The notes below the pieces were generated by a model that saw only the letters and a program-made list of their open reading frames with translations, had not been told where the DNA came from and made no database searches. The translations under genes and the position numbers were made by a program. From Romboutsia lituseburensis (GTDB lineage: Bacteria; Bacillota; Clostridia; Peptostreptococcales; Peptostreptococcaceae): a stretch of DNA of 64,000 bases. Shown piece after piece: positions 9,135 through 17,971 of the stretch; position 1 is the first letter of the stretch, and every line of letters starts with the position of its first letter. The DNA is taken from the NCBI RefSeq assembly GCF_024723825.1, contig NZ_JANQBQ010000001.1:1116001-1180000 (forward strand), given 5' to 3'.

Positions 9135-11687
9135 TTATTTAGATATTAATATTAAAGCTTGAGCAATAGTGATTGCAATCGAACTTTTTTTCTTATATGC
9201 TATATATACTCCATTCCAATCATCACAGTATTTTTCTTTAAACTTTCTTAATCCTTGGAATGAATATATTTTCTCTCCACAAGAATACACATATCCACCT
9301 AATTTTTCTATTTTTCTAGATTGTGTTGATTTTCCAACTTCAGCCAATGGTGCTAATCCCATATTAAACTTTAAATAGCCTTCTTCTTTAGCCCATATAA
9401 ATAAGTTTACGAACATAAAATCCATCACACCATTGCAAGTACTATTTGAAAATCTCATTAAATCTATTGATAAAGTTTCTTTATCATACATAGGCATAAG
9501 ATTTGCAAATCCCTTAATTTCGCCTTCTTTATTTTTAACAACCGCAATTGGTTCTCTACTTAAATAATCAACTTTAAAAGATCCTATTGAGAATCCTTTT
9601 TCTTTTCTATTACCTAGCCATTCATCTGATACTACTTTTAAACTATTTAAAAATTCATCCGTAAACGGTGGCTTTACTATCTCAAATGTATATTCTTGTT
9701 TTGTAACTCTAGATATAGCATTTCTTACACTTTTCATTTTTCGTCCTTCTAAAGTGAATTCCTGCAAATCTACACTAGCTTCTTCGCCCAATTTCATAAA
9801 ATCATAACCTATTTCATGTAACTGTGGTATTAAACTTTGCTCAACTGAGCAAAATACAGGTGTATATCCATATTTGTCTGCTAATTCGCTAAATTCTTGT
9901 ACTACATCTAATATTTTATCAGGATTTCCAACCGGACTTCCTAATATAAATATTTTATCTAAACAAATTTGATATTGCATAATAACATCTTTATCTTCAT
10001 TTAAATAAATAAACTTATCATCTAAATAAATGTAGTGTATCATATTTGATCCTTGATATTTTTCTAGTATATTTTTCAGATCACCTTCACACTGTTTTAA
10101 TGTAAGTTTGGGTAAATTTTCTGATTTACTACCTAAATACATGATAGCTATATATGCAACAGCCATAGTAAATCCTATCATACTATAAATAAATATATTA
10201 TGACTATATTGACTATATAGCCAGTATTTATTTGTACGAAGAACATATATATATATTACTTCAAATACTCCTAAAACTAAAATATCTCTTAAAAACTTTT
10301 CCCATTTCATTACAAAGCCTTCTCTATAAAATTGTGGCTTACTTAAACAAAGTATAGCTGCTATAGAAATAATATATACAACCGCTAAGTAACCTACATG
10401 GTTCATTATTGCTATTACTCCAAACATTAAAACAAGTATAGTTGTTATATTATATATTTTTTTTGATTTATACATTATAAGTCTAGAAGTTGCAATTAAT
10501 CCAAATCCTAATATAATTGCTATTTGATCAAAATATAATGAGTCTAATTTATTCATCATTAATATATATGATGTTTCTCTTATTATTTTTATATTGTCGT
10601 TTAAATTAGGAATAAGTCCATTTATAAGTAAACTTGAACCTGAGAAAAATACGATACCTACTAATATTAAGTATGCTAATTTCGATACAACATTTGTTGC
10701 TATTGTTCTTATTTTACTATCCATCTTTAAATAAATTTCATTAGCATATAATATGGCCCCTATAAAAAGAGGTAACAAGTAATATGAAACTCTATATAAA
10801 AATATAGCCAATAATATCTTTTCACCTTCTACACCAAGAGCTTGTAATCCTAGCATAAAACTTAAATCAAAAGATCCAATCCCTCCTGGTGACATACTTA
10901 CAATTGCAACCACAATTGATATCACAAAAATAGGGAAAAATTCTGCTATAGATATTTTTATTCCTAATATAACTAGTATACTATATATTAAAATTATAGT
11001 TGTTAACCACTCAGATGCTGATATTAATATTATTTTTATAGCATCTTTAACATCTGTTTTTTCCTCTAAATTTCCTATTAAGTATTTATATGCAAGATAT
11101 GCAAGTAAAGCTGGTAAGTATATACTTATAAGTATAATTCCTAATACCTTTGGATTAGGAATTTGTATTGTTTTAGTATTCATCATCGTATATACTAAAC
11201 AAACCATTGAGAAGCCACTTAAATTTAAAGCAATTATTTTAGAAATTTCTTTTATTAATAATTTTTTATCTTCTACATAATCATTATAAAAATGTGTTTT
11301 TAATGCTAGTGCTGTACTCCCTCCAAATCCGGCTATACTAGCTACTGAACTAGCTATCCAAGAAAACTTATATAACTTTTTATTATCTAATTCTATATTA
11401 ACTCTTTTTTTTAATACAAAATCATAAAAGCTAAGTGGAATATATGAAATAATACCTAAAAAGGCTATGCAAATTATATTTAACAGAGATAACTCTTTTG
11501 TATATCTTTCAAACTTACTTATATCAAAAGAACTTATTATACCTAAAAATTCTTTTAAAACTATTATTAAAATACCTATCATTAATATTATTTTTAATAT
11601 ATTTTTTATCTTATCTTTATTTAAGTTGTTTTTACTATTTTTAATATCTAATATTTTAGACTGACTATCTTCCATGCCTAAATTCAT
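9135..11687 (-). CDS. mprF: Bifunctional aminoacyl-phosphatidylglycerol synthase/flippase MprF
   Basis: The 850-residue length and architecture match MprF. About 14 hydrophobic helices lie in residues 30-510 (flippase part), followed by a cytoplasmic DUF2156 synthase domain (about 540-850) that transfers lysine or alanine from charged tRNA to phosphatidylglycerol. The modified lipid lowers surface charge and protects against cationic peptides. Start ATG has GGAGG 10 bases upstream. Direct repeats and a weak-minus-35 promoter precede it, next to a two-component system transcribed towards it from behind a terminator, so the pair is a likely controller. Which amino acid is transferred cannot be read here. 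Confidence 0.93.
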   Translation of the reverse strand: MNLGMEDSQSKILDIKNSKNNLNKDKIKNILKIILMIGILIIVLKEFLGIISSFDISKFERYTKELSLLNIICIAFLGIISYIPLSFYDFVLKKRVNIELDNKKLYKFSWIASSVASIAGFGGSTALALKTHFYNDYVEDKKLLIKEISKIIALNLSGFSMVCLVYTMMNTKTIQIPNPKVLGIILISIYLPALLAYLAYKYLIGNLEEKTDVKDAIKIILISASEWLTTIILIYSILVILGIKISIAEFFPIFVISIVVAIVSMSPGGIGSFDLSFMLGLQALGVEGEKILLAIFLYRVSYYLLPLFIGAILYANEIYLKMDSKIRTIATNVVSKLAYLILVGIVFFSGSSLLINGLIPNLNDNIKIIRETSYILMMNKLDSLYFDQIAIILGFGLIATSRLIMYKSKKIYNITTILVLMFGVIAIMNHVGYLAVVYIISIAAILCLSKPQFYREGFVMKWEKFLRDILVLGVFEVIYIYVLRTNKYWLYSQYSHNIFIYSMIGFTMAVAYIAIMYLGSKSENLPKLTLKQCEGDLKNILEKYQGSNMIHYIYLDDKFIYLNEDKDVIMQYQICLDKIFILGSPVGNPDKILDVVQEFSELADKYGYTPVFCSVEQSLIPQLHEIGYDFMKLGEEASVDLQEFTLEGRKMKSVRNAISRVTKQEYTFEIVKPPFTDEFLNSLKVVSDEWLGNRKEKGFSIGSFKVDYLSREPIAVVKNKEGEIKGFANLMPMYDKETLSIDLMRFSNSTCNGVMDFMFVNLFIWAKEEGYLKFNMGLAPLAEVGKSTQSRKIEKLGGYVYSCGEKIYSFQGLRKFKEKYCDDWNGVYIAYKKKSSIAITIAQALILISK

Positions 11688-11722
11688 AACTTAAATACCT
11701 CCTAACCTCTTAATATCTATAT

Positions 11723-11782
11723 ATTATAATATCAGTTCAGTCTAAAGTTTACCTTACATTAACCTTACAATTTAGTAAGGTT
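11723..11782 (-). promoter_or_regulatory. mprF promoter with direct-repeat operator
   Basis: A consensus TATAAT lies at 11728-11723 but the -35 region (TAAACT) is poor. Two copies of TGTAAGGT (forward positions 11751-11758 and 11762-11769) sit exactly 11 bases apart and touch the -35 region. One-turn direct repeats beside a weak -35 are what OmpR/PhoB-type response regulators use for activation. A third, inverted copy at 11775-11782 makes an 8-bp palindrome with the second. Confidence 0.6.
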
Positions 11783-11794
11783 GTTAAAAATAAA

Positions 11795-11835
11795 AAATAA
11801 GATGATAGACATAACAAAATCTACCATCTTATTTT
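11795..11835 (-). terminator. Terminator after the sensor kinase
   Basis: On the minus strand AAATAAGATGGTAGA pairs with TCTATCATCTTATTT with one G-U pair and is followed by a T-rich run. It separates the kinase operon from mprF. Confidence 0.8.
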
Positions 11836-13461
11836 TTATTTTTTAGGAATTCTAATTTCAAAAATAGTCTTAAATTCAGAGTTAATATCCGATATCAATT
11901 TTATACTTCCATCGTGTTTTTCAACTATTTTTTTCGTTATAGCTAATCCAAGACCTGAACCTTGCTTTGTATTTCTAGAATCATCACCTACTACAAATGC
12001 ATCAAATACACTATTTATTATATCCTCTGGTATACCAATACCATCATCTCCAATAGTTATTTTATAATCATTAAATTCTTCCTCTAAAACAATACATATA
12101 GTAGTTCCTTCTTTATTATGTTTTATGCTATTTGATATGATATTTTCAAATGCCCTTTTTAATTGAACTTCATCAAAGTAGCATAAAAGTTCATGCTCCG
12201 GTATTTCTACTTCCATATTAAAATCTATATCATAAATATATTCATACTTATGGGCTACATAAGCTCTTATAAATTCACTTAAATCTTTTTTTTCTAAATT
12301 AAGTTTAAAATCAACATGCTCTAACTTACTATATTCATGAAAAACATTTATAAGCTCAGTTAAATTATTAGATTTTTCATATATTATCTTCAGATATTTT
12401 TCTTGATCATCCTTAGATATTATTCCATCGGCTAATGCTTTTGCATATCCTTGAATAATTGTTATTGGTGTTTTCAAGTCATGAGATATATCTGCCAGCA
12501 TTTTTTGTTTTTCTGATTCTAAATGCTCATTTTCTTCTTTGCTTTTCTTTAGCTTTTGCGACATCATATTGAAATTTTCACAGATTTGCATAAATTCATG
12601 CGCTCCTTTATATTCAATACTTTCATAGCTACCACCTTCGGATAGTGAAATCATCGCTTTATTCAATTTTTCAAGCGGTTTTTTTACCTTCCAATTTAGC
12701 CACATTACAAATAATGCAGTAGAAATTGTATATATTATTAAAAATATAATAAAAGTTATCATTAAACTTTTATCTAAAATTGTAGCTATTTTATCCTCAC
12801 TTAATTTACTAATTTTTAAAATCATTGTATATTTATTTTTATGATTATCTTCAAAATGATATTTACTTATATAATACTTCTTTGATATGTTACCAGTTAA
12901 ATAATCAAACTCTTTTTTAGTATAAGAAGTTTTATTGCTCTCTAAATTACCACCACTATATACAATATTTAAATTTTCATCTAATATTTCAAACCAACCT
13001 TCATTATTATCATAATTTCCATCTGATTCATCCGTATACTTATTTTTTGATATTATTGTAATTTTTTTATTGTTTTTATCCTTATACGTTTTTAAATGTA
13101 TCGATGATTCATACTCATCATAGTCAGGTATATATTTAAGTTCATTATTTGTATATGACGTTATTTGTTCTTTCTTTTTATTGCTCTTATATATTACTTT
13201 ATTATTTTTATCTAAGATTTGAATATACCCATTTTTACCTACTAAGTCTTTTATATCTAATTCAGTATAATTCCCTTTTTTAAGTATGTCTAGTTGATTT
13301 TTAGGGTGCCCATATGGAAAACCTAAAAACTTATCTGTTATAAGTATACCTATAAAAAACATTGCACAAACTATAATTGCATTTGTTATTGTAAAAAGAA
13401 CATAGTTTTTTATAAGGAGATTAAAGAAGTTTTTTTTCTTAATTTTCTTTAATTTTTTCAA
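11836..13461 (-). CDS. Membrane sensor histidine kinase
   Basis: This 541-residue kinase has a membrane helix near 17-40, an extracytoplasmic sensor of about 195 residues, a second helix near 235-257 and a HAMP linker. A HisKA domain follows with the phospho-acceptor His in ISHDLKTPITII, then an HATPase domain with GDDGIGIPED and GSGLGLAI. Start is a TTG at 13461 overlapping the response-regulator end by 23 bases, with GTAGGAT upstream; the start is not certain. It forms an operon with the regulator and faces mprF, so sensing of envelope stress or cationic peptides is the likely role (inference). Confidence 0.9.
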   Translation of the reverse strand: MKKLKKIKKKNFFNLLIKNYVLFTITNAIIVCAMFFIGILITDKFLGFPYGHPKNQLDILKKGNYTELDIKDLVGKNGYIQILDKNNKVIYKSNKKKEQITSYTNNELKYIPDYDEYESSIHLKTYKDKNNKKITIISKNKYTDESDGNYDNNEGWFEILDENLNIVYSGGNLESNKTSYTKKEFDYLTGNISKKYYISKYHFEDNHKNKYTMILKISKLSEDKIATILDKSLMITFIIFLIIYTISTALFVMWLNWKVKKPLEKLNKAMISLSEGGSYESIEYKGAHEFMQICENFNMMSQKLKKSKEENEHLESEKQKMLADISHDLKTPITIIQGYAKALADGIISKDDQEKYLKIIYEKSNNLTELINVFHEYSKLEHVDFKLNLEKKDLSEFIRAYVAHKYEYIYDIDFNMEVEIPEHELLCYFDEVQLKRAFENIISNSIKHNKEGTTICIVLEEEFNDYKITIGDDGIGIPEDIINSVFDAFVVGDDSRNTKQGSGLGLAITKKIVEKHDGSIKLISDINSEFKTIFEIRIPKK

Positions 13462-14158
13462 TTTTATATCCTACTCCTCTTATAGTCTTTATATATGTTG
13501 GATTTTTAGGGTCATTTTCTATTTTCTCTCTAAGCCTAGAAATATGAACCATTATGCTATTTTCATCTATCATCGAATAGTCTCCTTTTATTATTTCTCC
13601 TATCTGAACTTTTGTATATACTCTTCCAGGTGATTTCATAAATGTAGTAAGTATTTTATACTCACTAGGTGTTAATATTATTTCCTCATCATTTTTACTA
13701 ATTACAAAAGTTTCTAAGTTTACTTTTATATCTCCTACTTTTATAACGCTTTCTTTTTTTTCTTTCTCGCTATTTGTTATATCACTATTTAAACTATAAC
13801 ATCTTCTTAACAGTGACTTAACTCTTGCAATTACTTCTAATGGATTAAACGGCTTTGCTATATAATCATCTGCACCTAAATCAAGCCCTAATATCTTATC
13901 ACTATCTAAATTTTTAGCAGATAAAATAAGAATAGGCATACTGCTAACTTCTCTTATATTTTTTGTTACTTCATATCCATTTAACTTTGGCATCATTATA
14001 TCTAATACTGCTAAATCTATTTTGTTTTTTGTTATTATATTTAATGCTTCCTGACCATCATTAGCAGCTAATACTTCATATCCTTCATTTTCAAGATAAA
14101 GCTTTAAAATATCTACAATATCCTTGTCATCTTCTGCTATTAATATTTTATACTTCAT
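13439..14158 (-). CDS. OmpR/PhoB-family response regulator
   Basis: A receiver domain (residues 1-120) has the acidic pair in AEDDKD, the phospho-acceptor Asp in LAVLDIMMPKLNG and the Lys in YIAKPF. A winged-helix DNA-binding domain follows (about 140-237), including LTPSEYKILTTFM and TYIKTIRGVGYKIE. It overlaps its kinase, so the two are co-translated. The operon promoter carries a long inverted repeat that may be its own binding site. By position it may also act at the direct repeats before mprF. Confidence 0.93.
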   Translation of the reverse strand: MKYKILIAEDDKDIVDILKLYLENEGYEVLAANDGQEALNIITKNKIDLAVLDIMMPKLNGYEVTKNIREVSSMPILILSAKNLDSDKILGLDLGADDYIAKPFNPLEVIARVKSLLRRCYSLNSDITNSEKEKKESVIKVGDIKVNLETFVISKNDEEIILTPSEYKILTTFMKSPGRVYTKVQIGEIIKGDYSMIDENSIMVHISRLREKIENDPKNPTYIKTIRGVGYKIEKIKEN

Positions 14159-14228
14159 TTAAAAACCTCCATACTACGTTTATATCATTTGTTTGTATAT
14201 TATTAGCTATTTCATATATAATGTTTAA

Positions 14229-14297
14229 TACTTTTATATTATAATATAATTCTAACTTTTTTCTTAAGATATACTTAAGTTTTCTTAAGTATATCTT
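14229..14297 (-). promoter_or_regulatory. Promoter and inverted-repeat operator of the two-component operon
   Basis: AAGATATACTTAAG (14266-14279) and its exact complement (14284-14297) enclose TTTT, giving three CTTAAG elements about 10 bases apart. The TATAAT-like box of the operon lies 20 to 30 bases downstream on the minus strand, so this sits over the -35 region. Autoregulation is the simplest reading. Confidence 0.55.
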
Positions 14298-14305
14298 ATA
14301 TTTAT

Positions 14306-14348
14306 AAAAATGAGGAGTAAATTTAAGTTAAATTTACTCCTCATTTTT
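14306..14348 (-). terminator. Terminator after the MupG-like gene
   Basis: A 20-bp stem AAAAATGAGGAGTAAATTTA with its complement is flanked by A and T runs. It ends the leftward MupG-like transcript. Confidence 0.85.
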
Positions 14349-14356
14349 AGCTTTAT

Positions 14357-15448
14357 TTATATTTCTTTGAATTTAAATTTTTGCCATGGTTTTATATAGT
14401 CTATTATAAAAATTTCTTCTTCTCTTATTCTTCCAACAACATTTGATTTTCCACTATTTTTCATATTTTTAAGTACTATCTGTAATTCTCCCGCATAATT
14501 GCCATATTTACTACTTTCTATTACTATGTCACCTCTTTTTAATATCTCGGGTGAGTTAAATAATTTAAAGCTATGTCCACTATACTTAACTCTAGGTTGA
14601 GTAGATCTAATCATATATTCACTTATATCTCCTCTGTTAAAATGTAATTCTTCAAATAGAATTTTTCTCTCAATATCAGGAGTATTTTTTTCTAAGATAA
14701 TATCAAACTCTACTAAATCTTTTCTTGTAGAACCTAATGCTTCTAACTCCTTTTCTGTTGGGTAGCAATTTGATATTATTATATCATCTATGCAATCTAA
14801 TGCTATTATATGTTTGGCTTGAACATCTATCGGTAAATTTCTGTGTATTTCAAGAGTTGGTAATCCATCAGTAACAGGCCATGGTCCGAATGTACCTTTA
14901 TTTTGACTAGTTACAAATACTGCTGTTTTTAATCCATACTTATTAAATCTTTGTGTACATTTTAAAAAGTGTTCTAATTTTAATCCACTATATTTATGAG
15001 GATAAAAATTATGGCATCCGATTAAATTATCCTTTTTCGGTCTATAGTCCATTATAGTATTTAAATAATGCGTATCTTGGCTCATATTTATCTCTATTTT
15101 TAAATCTTGTGGATTAAACGTCATTAACGATTCTTCATTTCCTGTATATCCTAAGTCTAATCTTATTCCATCTGCGCCTGTTTCTTTAAAAAAAGATAAG
15201 TCTTTATAATCTATTCCTAAATCACTAAATACAGAAGGCGCTACATCAAGTATTATTTCAAATCCTTTAGATTTAGCATATTCATTTATTCCTTTAAACT
15301 TTTTTATTATATTTTCCTTGCTTTCATGAACAGATAATAAACACGAAAATATTCTAGAAAAACCATTTTTATAGGCTCTATTTATATATTCATAAATTTC
15401 TTTTTCACTAGTTTTATCAGGATATATTGATATTCCCAAATTCCTCAT
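14357..15448 (-). CDS. mupG: DUF871 family, 6-phospho-N-acetylmuramidase MupG-like
   Basis: The protein resembles the DUF871 family, whose Staphylococcus aureus member MupG splits MurNAc-6-phosphate-GlcNAc during cell-wall sugar recycling. A TIM-barrel N-terminal part (start MRNLGISIYPDKT, acidic residues in ADGIRLDLGY, then NMSQDTH and GCHNFYPHK) is followed by a cyclophilin-like C-terminal domain (about 250-360). I choose ATG at 15448, 8 bases after AGGAG, giving 363 residues. Thirteen further codons upstream are mostly encoded by a TA repeat and lack a ribosome site. It stands alone, without the usual phosphotransferase genes. Confidence 0.85.
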   Translation of the reverse strand: MRNLGISIYPDKTSEKEIYEYINRAYKNGFSRIFSCLLSVHESKENIIKKFKGINEYAKSKGFEIILDVAPSVFSDLGIDYKDLSFFKETGADGIRLDLGYTGNEESLMTFNPQDLKIEINMSQDTHYLNTIMDYRPKKDNLIGCHNFYPHKYSGLKLEHFLKCTQRFNKYGLKTAVFVTSQNKGTFGPWPVTDGLPTLEIHRNLPIDVQAKHIIALDCIDDIIISNCYPTEKELEALGSTRKDLVEFDIILEKNTPDIERKILFEELHFNRGDISEYMIRSTQPRVKYSGHSFKLFNSPEILKRGDIVIESSKYGNYAGELQIVLKNMKNSGKSNVVGRIREEEIFIIDYIKPWQKFKFKEI

Positions 15449-15460
15449 ATTCATCTCTCC

Positions 15461-15482
15461 TATATATATATATATATATATA
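15461..15482. repeat. (TA)11 dinucleotide repeat in the mupG leader
   Basis: Eleven perfect TA units lie between the ribosome site of the MupG-like gene and its presumed promoter. Such tracts change length by slippage and could alter expression. Confidence 0.85.
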
Positions 15483-15656
15483 ATCAACCAAATGTATATA
15501 CATTATATATTATACTACTATCTTATTAGTTTTTTCTAGTATTAAATTTTAATTTTTAACCTTAATTTAACACTATTTGTCCAAAAATAAGTTCTTCATT
15601 TAACTTATTGGTGCATAATATTTATAAGATTTTAATTTTTTTATTTGGAGGCTTTT

Positions 15657-16082
15657 ATGAATTATTATGATATTTATAAATTAGTAAAAAGTGAAGATTT
15701 AAATCACCACGGTACATTATTTGCAGGAAGAATGTCTGAATGGTTTGTTGAAAGTTGCTTTATTACAACAGCTGTTGAATATAAGCATCCCGAAAACTTA
15801 GTTTGTGTAAAAATACAAGAACTTAATTTTTATACACCTATAAGAAAAGGAGATATCATTCATATACAATCTAAAATTTGCTTACTTGGTAAAACTAGCT
15901 TAACTGTTTATGGAAAAGTAACTCGAAATAATGATGCAAAAGTTCTAGTTGATGGTTATCTAACATTTGTATGCATAGATGAACATGGATGTAAAATGAA
16001 TCATAACTTAGTTATGGATCCTCCTACTTCAGAGGAAGATATAAAATTAGAAGCTAGAGCAAAAAGTTTCAAAAAACAGTAA
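15657..16082 (+). CDS. Acyl-CoA thioesterase, hotdog fold (YciA-like)
   Basis: At 141 residues this is a single hotdog domain. The conserved HHGTLFAGRMSEWFVE segment near residues 19-34 matches the active-site helix of YciA/BACH-type acyl-CoA thioesterases, which release free acids from acyl-CoA. The start is ATG 15657, 5 bases after TTTGGAGG; an in-frame TTG at 15645 overlaps that site and is unlikely. It is monocistronic. Confidence 0.88.
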   Translation: MNYYDIYKLVKSEDLNHHGTLFAGRMSEWFVESCFITTAVEYKHPENLVCVKIQELNFYTPIRKGDIIHIQSKICLLGKTSLTVYGKVTRNNDAKVLVDGYLTFVCIDEHGCKMNHNLVMDPPTSEEDIKLEARAKSFKKQ

Positions 16083-16154
16083 TATTATTTAATCTTTAAA
16101 TACCAAAATATTCTATTTACAGAAGATTAAAGTTTAAAATTTTAATATAGTTTC

Positions 16155-16216
16155 GTATTTTAGAATATATTATGTAGAGTACATTATTTTAAATAACATA
16201 ATATATTCTAAAATAC
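16155..16216. repeat. Perfect 21-bp inverted repeat before aspartate decarboxylase gene
   Basis: GTATTTTAGAATATATTATG plus T (16155-16175) is exactly complementary to 16196-16216, with a 20-base spacer. No T run follows, so it is not a standard terminator. It lies 56 bases before the ATG of the next gene. Confidence 0.7.
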
Positions 16217-16271
16217 AAATAATATATACTATACAAATATTTTAACTAAAGTAACATTAAGGAGATATTCT

Positions 16272-17903
16272 ATGGAACCTATTAATATAAAGCGTTTAGA
16301 GTTAGAAAATATTTATGGGAAAATTAGCCCATTTGAATTTAAAAATAAGCTTTTAGAACTAGCTACTCAACCCAATAAAAAAAGTACTCGTACTTTACTA
16401 GATGCCGGTAGAGGTAATCCTAACTGGATTGCACATGTTCCTCGTGAGGCTTTTTTTACATTTGGTCATTTTGCTATAAATGAAAGTTTAGATTCTTGGC
16501 ATAAAGGTCCTTTATCTGGCATGCCTAGAAGAACAGGTATATGCAATAGACTATATCAATTTATAGAAGACAATCCAAATCTTCCTCAAATAGAATTTCT
16601 AAAACAAATTATCGAATACGGAATAAATAAACTAAACTTTGATCCAGACAAATTTGTTCATGAATTAGCAGATGCTATAATAGGAGATAACTATCCATTT
16701 CCTGACAGAATGCTTATACATATAGAAAAAATAGTTAAAGAATATCTAATTCAAGAAATGAAATACAATGTATCTAATGGAGGAAACTTTAATGTATTTG
16801 CCGTAGAAGGTGCTACAGCTGCTATGTGTTATGTTTTTGATTCATTAATAGCCAATAATTTATTATTAAAAGGGGATAAAATAGCTATAATGACACCTAT
16901 ATTTACACCATATTTAGAAATTCCGCATTTACCTAGATATGAATTTGATGTTGTTTATATTACAGCTGATGAAACAGCTCCTGATGGTAAGCATACTTGG
17001 CAATGTTCAGATAGAGAGTTAGAAAAACTTTATGATAATGATATAAAAGCACTATTTGTTGTTAATCCAAGCAACCCTCCATCAGTTGCAATTTCTCCTA
17101 AATCAACTTCAAAGCTAGTTGATATAGTTAAAAATCATAACCCTAATTTAATGATTATATCAGATGATGTTTATGGAACTTTTGTACATGGATTTAAATC
17201 TTTAATGGCAGAGCTTCCATATAATACAATCGGCTCTTATTCATATTCTAAATATTTTGGAGTAACAGGATGGAGACTTGGTACTTTAGCACTTCATGAA
17301 AATAATATTTTTGATAAGTTAATATCTGAATTGCCATACTCTATAAGAAAAAGAACTAATAGAAGATATGCTGATATGAATACTAATCCTGAGGAAGTTC
17401 CTTTTATAGATAGAATAGTTGCAGATAGTAGGCAAGTTGCTCTTAACCATACCGCAGGTCTTTCTACACCTCAACAAGTACAAATGGCATTCTTTTCTGC
17501 ATTTGCGCTTATTGATAAAGATAATATCTATAAAAATATGACTATTGATATTTGTCATACAAGACGAAAACTGTTGTTTGATAGCCTTGGATTAGAACTT
17601 CCTAACGACCCTAATGACGCTTGCTATTATACTCAATTTGACTTATTAGAATGGGCTACACGTCATCATGGAAAAGATTTTGCTGATTATTTAGAAATGA
17701 ATTATAAGCCTGTAGATGTTCTATTTGATTTAGCTGAAGAATCTTCTATTGTTTTACTAAGTGGTGGTGGATTTGCAGGACCTAAATGGTCGATTAGGAT
17801 TTCTCTCGCTAATCTTTATGATGAAGCTTACTCAGAAATAGGAGTAGCACTAAAAAAAATATTGGATAAGTACGTTGCAAAATGGAAATCTGACTCTATA
17901 TAA
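16272..17903 (+). CDS. aspD: Aspartate 4-decarboxylase (bifunctional aspartate aminotransferase)
   Basis: The 543-residue length and fold-type I PLP architecture match L-aspartate beta-decarboxylase, which turns aspartate into alanine and carbon dioxide and can also transaminate. Visible landmarks are GRGNPNWIA near the start, NPSNPPSVA, DDVYGTFV, and the PLP-lysine region SYSYSKYFGVTGWRLG. AAGGAGA precedes the ATG. The aspartate:alanine exchanger gene aspT, often next to it and needed for energy conservation, is absent here, so the role may be alanine synthesis instead. Confidence 0.92.
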   Translation: MEPINIKRLELENIYGKISPFEFKNKLLELATQPNKKSTRTLLDAGRGNPNWIAHVPREAFFTFGHFAINESLDSWHKGPLSGMPRRTGICNRLYQFIEDNPNLPQIEFLKQIIEYGINKLNFDPDKFVHELADAIIGDNYPFPDRMLIHIEKIVKEYLIQEMKYNVSNGGNFNVFAVEGATAAMCYVFDSLIANNLLLKGDKIAIMTPIFTPYLEIPHLPRYEFDVVYITADETAPDGKHTWQCSDRELEKLYDNDIKALFVVNPSNPPSVAISPKSTSKLVDIVKNHNPNLMIISDDVYGTFVHGFKSLMAELPYNTIGSYSYSKYFGVTGWRLGTLALHENNIFDKLISELPYSIRKRTNRRYADMNTNPEEVPFIDRIVADSRQVALNHTAGLSTPQQVQMAFFSAFALIDKDNIYKNMTIDICHTRRKLLFDSLGLELPNDPNDACYYTQFDLLEWATRHHGKDFADYLEMNYKPVDVLFDLAEESSIVLLSGGGFAGPKWSIRISLANLYDEAYSEIGVALKKILDKYVAKWKSDSI

Positions 17904-17923
17904 ATATTATAGGTTTTTTATAC

Positions 17924-17968
17924 AAAAGCACTAAAAGATTTAATAAATCAATCTTTTAGTGCTTTTTA
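17924..17968. terminator. Bidirectional terminator
   Basis: AAAAGCACTAAAAGATT pairs with AATCTTTTAGTGCTTTT across a 9-base loop, with T or A runs on both sides. It serves aspD and the convergent ABC permease. Confidence 0.85.
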
Positions 17969-17971
17969 TTT

